Positions 1-9,179 of a DNA stretch of 37,772 bases are shown piece by piece (position 1 is the stretch's first letter; the number at the start of each line of letters is the position of its first letter). Origin of the DNA: an uncultured Opitutia bacterium (lineage in GTDB: Bacteria; Verrucomicrobiota; Verrucomicrobiia; Opitutales; Opitutaceae); contig CAIYFD010000326.1 of the NCBI GenBank assembly GCA_903925425.1, positions 1 through 37,772 on the forward strand. Reading direction: 5' to 3'. A program made the position numbers and the translations under genes. The notes under the pieces are model-generated. The model did not search any database, was not told the DNA's origin, and saw only the letters and a program-made list of their open reading frames with translations.

Positions 1-1667
1 ACCCAGTCGTGCAGCGCGGACTTCCGGGCCGGATCGAGCGCGGCGTACTCGGCGCCCCGAAGAAACACGAGATGGTAGGGAGAGAAGAAACGCCAGTCGG
101 CCGGCATCGTGGCCACATCAAAGCCCGTGAGGTTCGGCGTGCCGCGCGCCGCGGCATTATAGAGGGTTTGGCGCAGTTTGGCGGTGAGCCCGCTCGAAAT
201 CCCCACCGGCAGGGCGAGCCCCGATTGGGGCGACTGCAGCGCCGGGAAGGAAATCTCCGCGGCGCCCATCACACCGGAACCGGTTACCACGACAGAAAAT
301 TGAGAAGTGCCGCCCGGCCCGGCGCCGCCGGCGACAGTCGGCGCCGTCAGCCGGAGCCGGGGTGCAACGACGAAGCAGCGGATCACCTCGTCGGGCGCGG
401 TGCCCGGCAGCAGGTACGCAACCGTATCGGGCGGCAGCGAACCAAAGAGGGGCTTGGGCAACTGGCGCGCGGGGCCAGCCTCGAACCAGACGATCGCGCC
501 CTTGTGCTGCGACGGCAGCACGAAGCCGCCCGGGCCGGAATAGTCGGTCGTCACCGTGACGTCTGGGCGCGGCCGCAGGAAACCGTAGCGCAGCAGCGTG
601 GCGCGAGCCTCCTCCGCCGCGTTGCCCGGCCGCGCCTCGGCCGCATTGGGCGGCACCAGCGTGGAGGGCTCGACGAAAGTGATCGTCCGCACCACTTCGC
701 CTGGCCGGCCGGTGGCATGCAGGTTGACGATCACCCCCGGCGGGAGGCTGAAGCCCGTCTGCAGCGGGAGCACGCGCGGGCTGCCGGTTTGCGCAAAGGT
801 CGTGAGCCAGGCCACCTGTCGGCCGGAGAACCCGCTCTCCATCGCGGTCACCTCGACGGTCTGCCCCACGTCCGGCGGGACCGCGAGCAGACCGGTGCCC
901 TCAAGTGCGCGGCGCGCGGCAGACTCGGCGGTGAGCGAGGAGTTGACGGTGCTCCAATAGGATGACTTCGGGGAAGAACCTCCGGCCGGATCGGGCACGG
1001 ACTCCTTGTAGAAGTAACGCCGGTTGTAGACGCCCGTGACCGGGTCGAACGCATCCTCGACGTCGAAACCGAGCGCCAGGTCGCGCCCGGTCGGCAGCGG
1101 CGCCCCATAGCTGACCGACTGAGTCGCGACCGCGATGCCGATCACCTCGCCGGGCCGGTCGCCCCGCTCCATGCGGGTGGTCCAGCGCTGGCGGTTGCCA
1201 TAACCCAACTTGGCCTGGGCGCGGGACTCGACCTCAGAGGTCGAGGGCGCCACCGGCACCGTCAGGTTGATCGCCGGCCGCGGCCCGGCGTTGGGGTCGG
1301 GGCTCTCGCCGAGCGTGAAGCGCGGGGCAGCGTCCGCCAGCGGCACAAAATACCAGAAATCGCGGTCCTGCCCGGGCTCCACCGCGAGTTCCATCGTGCT
1401 CGCGATGGTCCCGGTCGGCGCCTCAGGACTGCCCGCGAGAAAACGCAGTTTCCAGGTGCCCGCGCGGGTCATGCGGTTCCGGATGGAGACTCGCACGGGC
1501 AGAAAGCCGGACTGCGGCATCACCGTCAGCGGCGTCGCCAGGCGCATATCCACGCCCGACACGCTCCCGGTGGGCACCGAGGCGGTGGTCTCGCCCCGGG
1601 CAGGCGGCAGCAGGCACGCCAGCACAATGGCCAGCTTGGTGCGCAGGAACAGACGGGGCGGGGTCAT
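1..1667 (-). CDS. Exported protein of unknown function, 3'-truncated by window edge
   Basis: Reverse-strand reading from ATG at 1667 gives MTPPRLFLRTKLAIVLACLLPPARGETTASVPTGSVSGVDMRLATPLTVMPQSGFLPVRVSIRNRMTRAGTWKLRFLAG..., open to base 1; signal-peptide-like N-terminus. Absent from the ORF track because no stop lies in the window; track ORFs here are frame-shifted R/G/P-rich artefacts. Confidence 0.8.
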   Translation of the reverse strand, partial: MTPPRLFLRTKLAIVLACLLPPARGETTASVPTGSVSGVDMRLATPLTVMPQSGFLPVRVSIRNRMTRAGTWKLRFLAGSPEAPTGTIASTMELAVEPGQDRDFWYFVPLADAAPRFTLGESPDPNAGPRPAINLTVPVAPSTSEVESRAQAKLGYGNRQRWTTRMERGDRPGEVIGIAVATQSVSYGAPLPTGRDLALGFDVEDAFDPVTGVYNRRYFYKESVPDPAGGSSPKSSYWSTVNSSLTAESAARRALEGTGLLAVPPDVGQTVEVTAMESGFSGRQVAWLTTFAQTGSPRVLPLQTGFSLPPGVIVNLHATGRPGEVVRTITFVEPSTLVPPNAAEARPGNAAEEARATLLRYGFLRPRPDVTVTTDYSGPGGFVLPSQHKGAIVWFEAGPARQLPKPLFGSLPPDTVAYLLPGTAPDEVIRCFVVAPRLRLTAPTVAGGAGPGGTSQFSVVVTGSGVMGAAEISFPALQSPQSGLALPVGISSGLTAKLRQTLYNAAARGTPNLTGFDVATMPADWRFFSPYHLVFLRGAEYAALDPARKSALHDW

Positions 1668-1829
1668 CAGGGAACGACGCGGGGGAACGGTCGCCCCCAC
1701 GATGCAGACGCGGCCGACGACGGCTCAAGGGTAAAGCTAGGCGGAGCCGGAGGACCTGAAAATTCTCGCGCTGGTGCCGTTACCGATTGCGGCTGGAGCC
1801 ACGCGCCGGCCCCGGGCATACGAAGGGGC

Positions 1830-3215
1830 GTGCTGTCCCCCACCCGCGCGCTTTTTCGGACCGTGCTCGTCTGCGGCGGGCTGATGGCGTTCGCAAGCGC
1901 GGCCCGGGCCCAGGAGTTCATTCCGGGACAAATCATCGATCAGGTCGTGACGCGGGCCGACGCCAAGCAGAGCTACGCCGTCTATCTCCCGACCAACTTC
2001 AACCGCGGCCGCGACTGGCCCGTGATTTTTGTCTTCGACCCCGGCGCCCGCGGCCGCAATGCCGTGGAGCGACTGCGCCCCGCTGCTGAAAAATTCGGCT
2101 ACGTCGTGGCCGGCTCGAACAATTCGCGCAATGGACCGATCGAACCGCAGTACTCGGCCATGGTGGCGATGATCGGCGACCTCTCGCAGCGCGTGCCACT
2201 CGATCCCCAGCGCGTCTACACGGCGGGGATGTCCGGCGGCTCACGGGTCGCCCTCCGGACCGCCCTGATCAGCGGAAAGATCCGGGGAGTGCTCGCGTTC
2301 AGCGCCGGTCTGCCGGGCGGCATGGTCCTCCCGGCCAAGGTGCCGTTCGCGTGGTTCGGGACGGCCGGAAAGACCGACATGAATTATGCGGAGATGAAAC
2401 GGCTGGAGGCCGATCTTGAGGGCAAAGGCGCCACCCACCGGCTGACGATCTTCGACGGCGGTCACACCTGGCCGCCGGCCGAGGTCGTGATGGCGGGCGT
2501 CGAGTGGCTGGAACTCGAGGCCATGCGGGGTGGCGTCCAGGCCAAGGACGAGGCGGTCATCCAGCCGCTCCTGGCGGCCCGCATCGCCGCGATTCCCGCG
2601 GCCCCGCCCCAGGAACGCTGGCAGGCGGTGCAGGCCATCACCCGCGACTTCAAAGGGCTGGCCGACGTCGGCCCCTACGAAAAGCAAGCGCAGGACCTCG
2701 GCGCCTCGCGCGAGGTGAAGGCCTGGCAGAAGGCCGACCTAAAGTCGGTGGACCGCGAAATCGACCTGCTCAACGCGCTCGATGACGCCGCCATGGCCGG
2801 TGACGCGCCCACCATGAAAAAACGCTCGGCCGAGCTCCACAAAATGCTCGCTGCCCCGGCAGACTCCGAGGACCACGTGCTGGCGCGCCGGATCCTCACG
2901 GTCTTTTCCGGCTCCATGCGGGAAATGGTACGCTCATTGTTTCAGCAGGAGGCGTACGCGGACGTGGAGAATTTCCTCGTGGCCATGGCCGCCTTCGATC
3001 CCACCGATGCGCGGGCGCACTACGACCTCGCCCGCGCCCGCGGCCAGCTCGCCGATCGCAAGGGCGCCCTCGCCGCCCTGACCGATGCCATGAAGGCCGG
3101 CTACACCAACGCGGTGCAGGCCGCGGCCGAGCCGGCCTTCGCCAGGTTCAAGGACGATGCGGCGTTCAAGGCGCTGCTGGAAAAGATGAGCCCTGCCGAG
3201 GGCGCGGCCCGTTGA
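1830..3215 (+). CDS. Secreted alpha/beta-hydrolase (esterase/PHB-depolymerase-like) with C-terminal TPR-like region
   Basis: Signal peptide, VIFVFDPGARG, nucleophile elbow GMSGGSR, late DGGHTWP histidine; C-terminus ARAHYDLARARGQLADRKGALAALTDAMKAGY resembles TPR. Confidence 0.8.
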   Translation: MLSPTRALFRTVLVCGGLMAFASAARAQEFIPGQIIDQVVTRADAKQSYAVYLPTNFNRGRDWPVIFVFDPGARGRNAVERLRPAAEKFGYVVAGSNNSRNGPIEPQYSAMVAMIGDLSQRVPLDPQRVYTAGMSGGSRVALRTALISGKIRGVLAFSAGLPGGMVLPAKVPFAWFGTAGKTDMNYAEMKRLEADLEGKGATHRLTIFDGGHTWPPAEVVMAGVEWLELEAMRGGVQAKDEAVIQPLLAARIAAIPAAPPQERWQAVQAITRDFKGLADVGPYEKQAQDLGASREVKAWQKADLKSVDREIDLLNALDDAAMAGDAPTMKKRSAELHKMLAAPADSEDHVLARRILTVFSGSMREMVRSLFQQEAYADVENFLVAMAAFDPTDARAHYDLARARGQLADRKGALAALTDAMKAGYTNAVQAAAEPAFARFKDDAAFKALLEKMSPAEGAAR

Positions 3216-3237
3216 TAACAGCAACTGTGGCAGCGCC

Positions 3238-3299
3238 GGTAGGCTGGATCAACGACCCGGCCGTGATGATCGCGGTCGCCTCGACGAGGCAACCCTACC
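3238..3299. repeat. Paired-hairpin intergenic element (element A)
   Basis: GGTAGGCTGGATCAACGACCCGGCC-GTGATGATC-GCGGTCGCCTCGACGAGGCAACCCTACC; two hairpins of about 9 bp with 3-nt loops and terminal GGTAG/CTACC. Confidence 0.75.
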
Positions 3300-3319
3300 G
3301 ATTGATTGCGGCGGGCTCA

Positions 3320-3345
3320 GCCTTCTTCACCAAAGTTACGCAGGC
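3320..3345. repeat. Second-family hairpin GCCTTC-TTC-ACCAAAGT-TAC-GCAGGC
   Basis: Shares TTC/TAC internal loop and TACGCAGGCCACGG with 34491-34532. Confidence 0.55.
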
Positions 3346-3374
3346 CACGGCCGAGGGCGCCCGACGGCAATCCC

Positions 3375-4340
3375 TCACGCCAACCCGCAGGCTTGGCGGG
3401 CGCGCTGGAGCACGGCGTCACCCACGGCGTGGGCGCGCTGGGCACCGTCGCGCAGGACCTGCTCGACGTAATCAGGATTGGCGGCCAGCTCGGCGCGCCT
3501 GGCCCGGGCGGCGGCGAAATAATTCCAGTAGTGCTCGAACAGCGCCTTCTTCAGGTCGCCGTAGCCGAGTCCGCCGGCGCGCAGGCGGTTCTCAAAATCC
3601 GCGGCCACGTCGGCCGGGGCAAAGAGCTTCAGCAGCTGGATCGCGAGGTTCTTCTCGGCGTCGGGCTTGGGCTCCTGCGGCGTGCGGCTGTCCATCACGA
3701 GGCCCATGACCTTTTTCCGCAGCGCCTTTTCCTCGCCGAAGATCTCCAGCGTGTTGCCATAGCTCTTGCTCATCTTCTGGCCGTCGAGCCCGGGCACCGC
3801 CGCCACGTCGTCGCGGATCCGCGGCTCGGGCACGATGAATGTCTCCCCGTAGAGCTGGTTAAACTTGATCGCGATGTCGCGGGTCATCTCCACGTGCTGC
3901 TTCTGGTCGCGGCCGACGGGCACGAGGTGGGTGTCGAACATCAGGATGTCGGCGGCCATCAGCACCGGGTAGGCAAACAGGCCGAAGTTGGGCGAGATGC
4001 CCTTCGCGACCTTGTCCTTGTAGCTGTGCGCGCGCTCCAGCAGCCCCATCGGGGTGAGCGTGCCGAGGATCCAGGAAAGTTCGGTGACGCCCGGGACGTC
4101 GCTTTGGCGCCAGAGCACGCACTTTTTCGGGTCGAGCCCGCAGGCGAGCCAGTCGAGGGCGACGTCCCGCGTGTTCGCCCGGCGCTGGCCGGCGTCGGTC
4201 AGCGAGGTCATCGAGTGGTAGTCGGCGATGAAATAGAAGCAGTCCCCCGCCGCCTGCGCGTCGATGGCGGGCCGCATCGCGCCGAAATAGTTGCCGATGT
4301 GGAGCTGGCCCGAGGGCTGGATGCCGGTGAGCGTGCGCAT
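3375..4340 (-). CDS. trpS: Tryptophanyl-tRNA synthetase
   Basis: MRTLTGIQPSGQLHIGNYFGAMRP start and KMSKSYGN motif; class I aaRS, TrpRS pattern. Confidence 0.97.
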   Translation of the reverse strand: MRTLTGIQPSGQLHIGNYFGAMRPAIDAQAAGDCFYFIADYHSMTSLTDAGQRRANTRDVALDWLACGLDPKKCVLWRQSDVPGVTELSWILGTLTPMGLLERAHSYKDKVAKGISPNFGLFAYPVLMAADILMFDTHLVPVGRDQKQHVEMTRDIAIKFNQLYGETFIVPEPRIRDDVAAVPGLDGQKMSKSYGNTLEIFGEEKALRKKVMGLVMDSRTPQEPKPDAEKNLAIQLLKLFAPADVAADFENRLRAGGLGYGDLKKALFEHYWNYFAAARARRAELAANPDYVEQVLRDGAQRAHAVGDAVLQRARQACGLA

Positions 4341-4388
4341 GTGAACGGGAATTCGTTATCGGTTCCCGGGGCGAGAACGAGAACGATT

Positions 4389-5069
4389 TTAATCCCGCCG
4401 CGGGATCTGCACGACCGACTGCCGGACCTTGGCGATCGTCGCGGGCGGGAGATAACCCCCGAACGCGATTGCCGGCATCACGAGCGAGCGACGTCCGAGC
4501 AGGGTGCCGGGATTGAGGACGGTGTTGCAGCCCACCTCGGCCTGGTCGCCGACGATGGCGCCGAGCTTGCGCAGGCCGGTGTCACGCGGGCCCGCCGGCG
4601 TGTTCACGGTGACGGTCCTCTGGTCGAGGCGGAGATTGGAGCAGATCGCGCCGGCGGCGAGATGGGCGCCGTTGCCGAGGACGGAGTCGCCGACGTAGCT
4701 GAAGTGCGGCACCTGGACGTCATCGAGCAGCAGGCAATTCTTGAACTCGCAGGAGTTGCCGAGCACGCAATGGGCCCCGGCAATGACGTTGCCGCGGATG
4801 AAGGCGCCGGGGCGGATCTCCGTGCCCGGCCCGATCCAGACCGGGCCAATGATGGTCGCCATCGGCGGGAGCTTCACGGTCGGATCCAGATAGACGTCAC
4901 CCTCAAGGTGCACCCCGGGCGGGAGCTTGTACTGGCGCCGCTCCATGGCATGAGCCGCCAGTGCCGGACCGATGCGCGCGACCCACTCCCACGGCGCGAC
5001 CTCGGCCGGAAAATCGGCGGCGAAGATCGATAACGAGGCCGGGAGAGTGAAAAAGTCCGAGGCAAACAC
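4389..5069 (-). CDS. Left-handed beta-helix (hexapeptide) acyltransferase / GlmU C-terminal-like protein
   Basis: YLDPTVKLPPMATIIGPVWIGPGTEIRPGAFIRGNVIAGAHCVLGNSCEFKNC hexapeptide repeats. GTG start at 5069 chosen because the track start (5414) lies upstream of a terminator and inside the next gene. Confidence 0.8.
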   Translation of the reverse strand: MFASDFFTLPASLSIFAADFPAEVAPWEWVARIGPALAAHAMERRQYKLPPGVHLEGDVYLDPTVKLPPMATIIGPVWIGPGTEIRPGAFIRGNVIAGAHCVLGNSCEFKNCLLLDDVQVPHFSYVGDSVLGNGAHLAAGAICSNLRLDQRTVTVNTPAGPRDTGLRKLGAIVGDQAEVGCNTVLNPGTLLGRRSLVMPAIAFGGYLPPATIAKVRQSVVQIPRRD

Positions 5070-5145
5070 AGTCCAACGGATGAGGGCCCGCCCCGGGCTC
5101 GGCAACGCGGGATTTCGGCCGCCCGGATCCGGCGAACCGGGCAAA

Positions 5146-5172
5146 AAAAGGCTCCCCCGCAGGGGAGCCGAA
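5146..5172 (-). terminator. Intrinsic terminator of the 5200-5796 gene
   Basis: On minus strand CGGCTCCCCTGCGGGGGAGCCTTTTTTT: GC stem followed by T-tract. Confidence 0.85.
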
Positions 5173-5199
5173 ATTGAACCGGGTAGGTCAGGCCCCGGG

Positions 5200-5796
5200 T
5201 TAAATGTCGCTGGCCTTGGCCTCGCGCTTATCGAGGCGTTTTTCCTTCTGGATCGTCGCCTTCGGCTTCGACTCGAGGGCCCCGTTGACCTTGGGATGCG
5301 CGTTGAGGAACTTCCGCAACTCGGGATGGGCCGCCACAAATTTCGGGTCGTCGGCCAGCTTCGGATTGGACGCCAAGTCCTTTTCGATCTCCGGATGCTG
5401 GTCGAGGAAAGCATCGAGCTTCTTCACCTCCGCCGCGGTGACCGGCTGCTTGCGCTGGGCGGCGAGTGCCCGTTGGACGAAATAGCGCGGGTGGTTCTTC
5501 ACCTGCTCCGCGATCTTCGGGTGATCGGACAGAAACGCCGCGTACTCCGGGTGATTCTTGAGAAACTCCGGATCGTTCGCGAGGCCCGGGTGCTGGCGGA
5601 GTTGATCGTCGAGGACAGCGTGCGCATTGAGGAAGGCGTCCATCGCCTTCAGCTCGCCCTCGGTGGCACGGGCGGCGGCAGCCGGGGCGGTTGAATCCGC
5701 CGCCAAGGCGATCGCAGTCAAGCCGTGACCCGAACCCGCCAGCAACAGCGCCACCGAGAACCGGGAGCGCGAAAGAATGATCATCAGATTTTTCAT
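5200..5796 (-). CDS. Secreted HP-repeat protein, paralog of 6000-6644
   Basis: MKNLMIILSRSRFSVALLLAG signal peptide (start at 5796 preferred); two blocks FLxxHxxxxxxLxxHPxLxxDPxFLxxHPxxxxFLxxHP. Confidence 0.85.
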   Translation of the reverse strand: MKNLMIILSRSRFSVALLLAGSGHGLTAIALAADSTAPAAAARATEGELKAMDAFLNAHAVLDDQLRQHPGLANDPEFLKNHPEYAAFLSDHPKIAEQVKNHPRYFVQRALAAQRKQPVTAAEVKKLDAFLDQHPEIEKDLASNPKLADDPKFVAAHPELRKFLNAHPKVNGALESKPKATIQKEKRLDKREAKASDI

Positions 5797-5878
5797 GGAG
5801 ACTATTTTCAAGGTTACCTGCACACCGTCTTAACGCCCTCCATGATGCCCCGGAAAAATTGCCACTCGCTTGCGACGG

Positions 5879-5939
5879 CATTACAATCCGGCAAGGTCCC
5901 CGCCGCCGAACCGGGAGCAAAATCTGCGGAATTGTAATG
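5879..5939. promoter_or_regulatory. 9-bp perfect inverted repeat CATTACAAT...ATTGTAATG between divergent paralogs
   Basis: CATTACAAT at 5879-5887 and ATTGTAATG at 5931-5939 in the intergenic region of the divergent HP-repeat genes. Confidence 0.5.
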
Positions 5940-5999
5940 TTCTGGCAATGAGCCAGCAATCGGGGCCGGGCATATTTCCGCCCGGAACATCCACTCACC

Positions 6000-6644
6000 A
6001 TGCCGGCCAACCTAAGACTCTTCCGTGCCCTCGGCCCGGTCTTCGCCCTCGCCCTGGGCGCCGTTCCGTTGGCGTCCGCCCAGACGGAGACCGGCGAAGC
6101 CGCGCCGCCAAAGGCACCGGCCGCCGCCAATCCCAACGCGTCCCCCGCAGCGGAGATGACACGATTCGCCACGTTTCTCGACCAGCACTCGGACATCGAG
6201 GCGCGTCTGCGGGAAAACGCCGAGCTGCTCAACGACCCGGCCTTCCTGAAGAATCACCCGTCACTGGGCAGGTTCCTCACGAGTCACCCCAAGGTCAAAG
6301 ACGAGCTCGTCGCCCAGCCGCGCTGGTTTCTCCACCGCGCAATCACGCGCCCGATCCTCACACCGGCCCCCGCCAACGCCAAGCAGCTCGCCGAGTTCGA
6401 CAAGCTGCTCGATCAGTATCCCGAGGTCGCCAGCGAGCTCGCCCAGCATCCCCAGATGCTGCGCCAGCCCAGATTCCTCAACAGCCACCCGGCAATTCGC
6501 GACTATGTGAAGGAGCATCCGGAGATCGTCCGTTCCGCCACCCCCAAGGCGGCCGCACCCAAGGCTCCCGCCGCCAAAACGCCCGCGCCGGGGCCGGCGA
6601 AAGTCCAGCGCCCGGCGGAGGAAAAATCTCCGGCTGCGCCCTGA
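6000..6644 (+). CDS. Secreted HP-repeat protein, paralog of 5200-5796
   Basis: Signal peptide ...ALALGAVPLASAQ; two blocks with the same proline register; Ala/Pro/Lys-rich tail. Confidence 0.85.
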   Translation: MPANLRLFRALGPVFALALGAVPLASAQTETGEAAPPKAPAAANPNASPAAEMTRFATFLDQHSDIEARLRENAELLNDPAFLKNHPSLGRFLTSHPKVKDELVAQPRWFLHRAITRPILTPAPANAKQLAEFDKLLDQYPEVASELAQHPQMLRQPRFLNSHPAIRDYVKEHPEIVRSATPKAAAPKAPAAKTPAPGPAKVQRPAEEKSPAAP

Positions 6645-6659
6645 GCGAGCCGGTCCGAT

Positions 6660-6753
6660 GGCAGGGCGCGGACTCCGTCCGCGCCGAGCAGACCTTGGGG
6701 AAAATTCAGAGCGCCCGTGGCAACCCGGCGGCGAGCGGACTCGCCGCCCTACC
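6660..6753. repeat. Paired-hairpin intergenic element (element D)
   Basis: GGCAG-GGCGCGGAC-TCC-GTCCGCGCC ... GGCGGCGAG-CGGA-CTCGCCGCC-CTACC; both stems 9 bp perfect. Confidence 0.8.
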
Positions 6754-6767
6754 GACTAGGCATACCC

Positions 6768-8168
6768 TCAACCCGTCTGCCCCACCGACCCGCGGGGCAG
6801 TCGCAGCGAAAAAATCGTCCCGCAACCGGGGGCGGGAACGGCTTCCACCCGCCCGCCGTGAGCTTCCACGATCGCCTTTACGAGACTCAGCCCCAGCCCC
6901 ATCCCGGGGGCCGAGCGGCTGCGGTCTGACCGGAACAGCCGTTCCCAGATCCGGGGCAGGTCCTCCGCAGGGATGCCGATGCCGTCGTCCTGCACGCGCA
7001 GGATGATTTCCCGGTCCGCCAGCTCGGCCGAGAGCACGATCAGGCGGCCCTCACCGAGGTATTTCAGAGCGTTGTCCACCAAGTTCGCGAGCGCCCGCCG
7101 CAGCCGCACGCGGTCCCCGAGGAAATCCGCTCCCGCCGCGTCACGGATTTCAATGCGCGCGTGTTTTTCCTCCGCCGCGAATTCATAGAGCTCCGCGACC
7201 TCGGCCAGCAGATCCGCGGCCTTGATCTTCTCGGGCTGCAGCCGGATCGCCCCGGCCTCCGTCTCGGCCACATCCAGCAGCGTATCGAGCGTGGCCTTCA
7301 CCCGGTGGGCCTCCTCCAGGCAGTCCGTCCAAGCCTCGCGGGCGGGACTCGCGCGCTCGGTCTGGCCCAGCCCTGATTCCACCGACGCCTGCAGCCGCGT
7401 AAGCGGCGTCCGGAGGTCGTGCGCCACATGATCCAGCGACTGGCGCAGGCTCTCGACCAACCGTTGCTGCCGCTCGAGCACCGCATTAAACGCCTCGGCC
7501 AGGTCGCGCATTTCGCCGCCGCCGCGCGGCGGGGTCACGCGCGCCGCCCAGTCACCCGTCCGGACGATGTGCCGCATGACGGACACCGTGTTCCGCAACG
7601 GCCGCAGCGCGAGGATGACCAGCAGCGCCCCACCCACGACCCCGGCCAGCAAAAACGGCGCGACGCCGGTGGCAAAGAGCCCGCGATAGGAGGTCTGGAC
7701 ATCCTCCGCGACGCCGGAATAACGCGCGGCGCGCAGGGTGTCGCCCGAGTCCAGCACCTCCCTCGTGGCGATCCAGCCGCCGGTCGCGGTGACCCCGTTG
7801 CGATCGGGCACGGCCTCCTTGAGCGCCGCCCACGGCACCTCGGGGGCATTGTCCGTGGCCCCGCTGAAGACCGGGGTCCGGTCGGCCCCCTCAATCCGCA
7901 CGGCGAGCTGCTCGCCGGTCGTGTTGATCAATTCCCGGAGAAAATCATTCAATCCCGCCTCACCCCTGTCCTCCCAGACGAGGCGGATGTCCTCTTTCCG
8001 GTCCAGCACCAGCGCGGCCTCCTCCCGGACCAGGGCGCGATCCAGCAGCGAGCCGGAGCCGAAATAAATAGCGACGACCACCATTGCAAACAGCCCCGCG
8101 ACCCCGAACGCGAGGCTTAGGCTGAACCTCCAGCTCGGCCGTTCAGTCGCTGCGGAGGACATAGCCAA
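6768..8168 (-). CDS. Two-component sensor histidine kinase (HAMP, HisKA, HATPase)
   Basis: Two TM segments, DHVAHDLRTPLTRLQ H-box, NALKYL N-box, GMGLGLSLVKAIVEAHGG G-box; start overlaps the upstream response regulator. Confidence 0.95.
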   Translation of the reverse strand: MAMSSAATERPSWRFSLSLAFGVAGLFAMVVVAIYFGSGSLLDRALVREEAALVLDRKEDIRLVWEDRGEAGLNDFLRELINTTGEQLAVRIEGADRTPVFSGATDNAPEVPWAALKEAVPDRNGVTATGGWIATREVLDSGDTLRAARYSGVAEDVQTSYRGLFATGVAPFLLAGVVGGALLVILALRPLRNTVSVMRHIVRTGDWAARVTPPRGGGEMRDLAEAFNAVLERQQRLVESLRQSLDHVAHDLRTPLTRLQASVESGLGQTERASPAREAWTDCLEEAHRVKATLDTLLDVAETEAGAIRLQPEKIKAADLLAEVAELYEFAAEEKHARIEIRDAAGADFLGDRVRLRRALANLVDNALKYLGEGRLIVLSAELADREIILRVQDDGIGIPAEDLPRIWERLFRSDRSRSAPGMGLGLSLVKAIVEAHGGRVEAVPAPGCGTIFSLRLPRGSVGQTG

Positions 8169-8817
8169 AACCGCGCTCCGTGTGCAGGAGTTTCACCAGC
8201 GGGCTGCGGTCCAGCTTGGCGCGCAGCCGGCAGACCAGCACGTCGACCACATTGGTCTGCGGGTCAAAACCGTAGTCGTAGACATGCTCGAGCACGGCGG
8301 TCTTGGAAACCACCCGCCCGGCGTTGCGCATGAGGTATTCCAGCAGGGCAAACTCCTTGGGCTGCAGGACCAGCGTCTCGCCCGCCCGGGTCACCCGCCG
8401 GGACAGCAGGTCGAGCTCAAGATCCTCGTAGACCAACCGGGTCATCTCGGGCTGGGTGGTGCTGCGGCGCACCAGGGCCTGCACCCGCGCAAGCAGCTCG
8501 ATGAAGGAAAAAGGTTTGGTCAGGTAGTCGTCGCCGCCCCGCCTCAGCCCGGCCACACGATCGTCGACACTGCGGCGGGCACTGAGGACCAGCACCGGGA
8601 GTTTCAACCCGGCCGACCGCAGGCGCCCGATCAGCTCCAGACCGTCGAATCCGGGCAGCATCACATCCACCACCGCGAGGTCGAAGGGCGTCGCGCGGGC
8701 GACAGCCAGCGCATCCGGGCCATTCGCCACGACATCGACGGCGAACCCGGCCTGCTTGAGCCCCTTGGCCACAAACGAGGAGATTTTGACGTCATCATCG
8801 ACCACCAGCACGCGCAT
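8143..8817 (-). CDS. OmpR/PhoB-family response regulator
   Basis: MRVLVVDDDVKISSFVAKGL receiver; wHTH RGFGYVLRSD end. Confidence 0.96.
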   Translation of the reverse strand: MRVLVVDDDVKISSFVAKGLKQAGFAVDVVANGPDALAVARATPFDLAVVDVMLPGFDGLELIGRLRSAGLKLPVLVLSARRSVDDRVAGLRRGGDDYLTKPFSFIELLARVQALVRRSTTQPEMTRLVYEDLELDLLSRRVTRAGETLVLQPKEFALLEYLMRNAGRVVSKTAVLEHVYDYGFDPQTNVVDVLVCRLRAKLDRSPLVKLLHTERGFGYVLRSD

Positions 8818-9092
8818 GCCGGCAAGCTGGAGCTCCGGCTTCGCTTCGGCGAGTCCGTTCTGGACGAGCGTTCAGCCAGGCCGGGACAAGCTTTGCGCTT
8901 TGTCTCTCGGCAGAGACCCGGGGCGGGAAAAAATGTCGTCGTCCACGATCCCCCCGCACGGGGAATGACGCCGATTCACCCAACGGCGAATCCCATGAAA
9001 ACCTGCGTTCTCGTTCTCGCCTCGCGCTGCCGGTTCTCGCCTCAGGCCATGCACCAACCTACCGCGCCGAAAATATCATGCCGCGGCCTAGG

Positions 9093-9111
9093 CACGAAAC
9101 GGCGTTTCGTG
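9093..9111. repeat. Short perfect hairpin CACGAAAC-GGC-GTTTCGTG
   Basis: 8-bp perfect stem, 3-nt loop, noncoding. Confidence 0.5.
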
Positions 9112-9140
9112 AGCAGTCGTTCCCATTTCTCCAAAGAAAA

Positions 9141-9169
9141 ACCCCGGTAACCTTTCGGGTACCGGGGCT
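9141..9169 (-). terminator. Intrinsic terminator downstream of tRNA-Gly
   Basis: Minus strand AGCCCCGGTACCCGAAAGGTTACCGGGGTTTTT. Confidence 0.8.
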
Positions 9170-9179
9170 TATCTTTAAA

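Noticed and set aside
3306-5033. 575-aa plus-strand ORF
   Set aside because: Antisense to trpS and the beta-helix gene; no recognisable domain.
5228-6232. 334-aa minus-strand ORF bridging the divergent promoter
   Set aside because: Out of frame with both HP-repeat genes and crosses their intergenic region; R/G-rich artefact.
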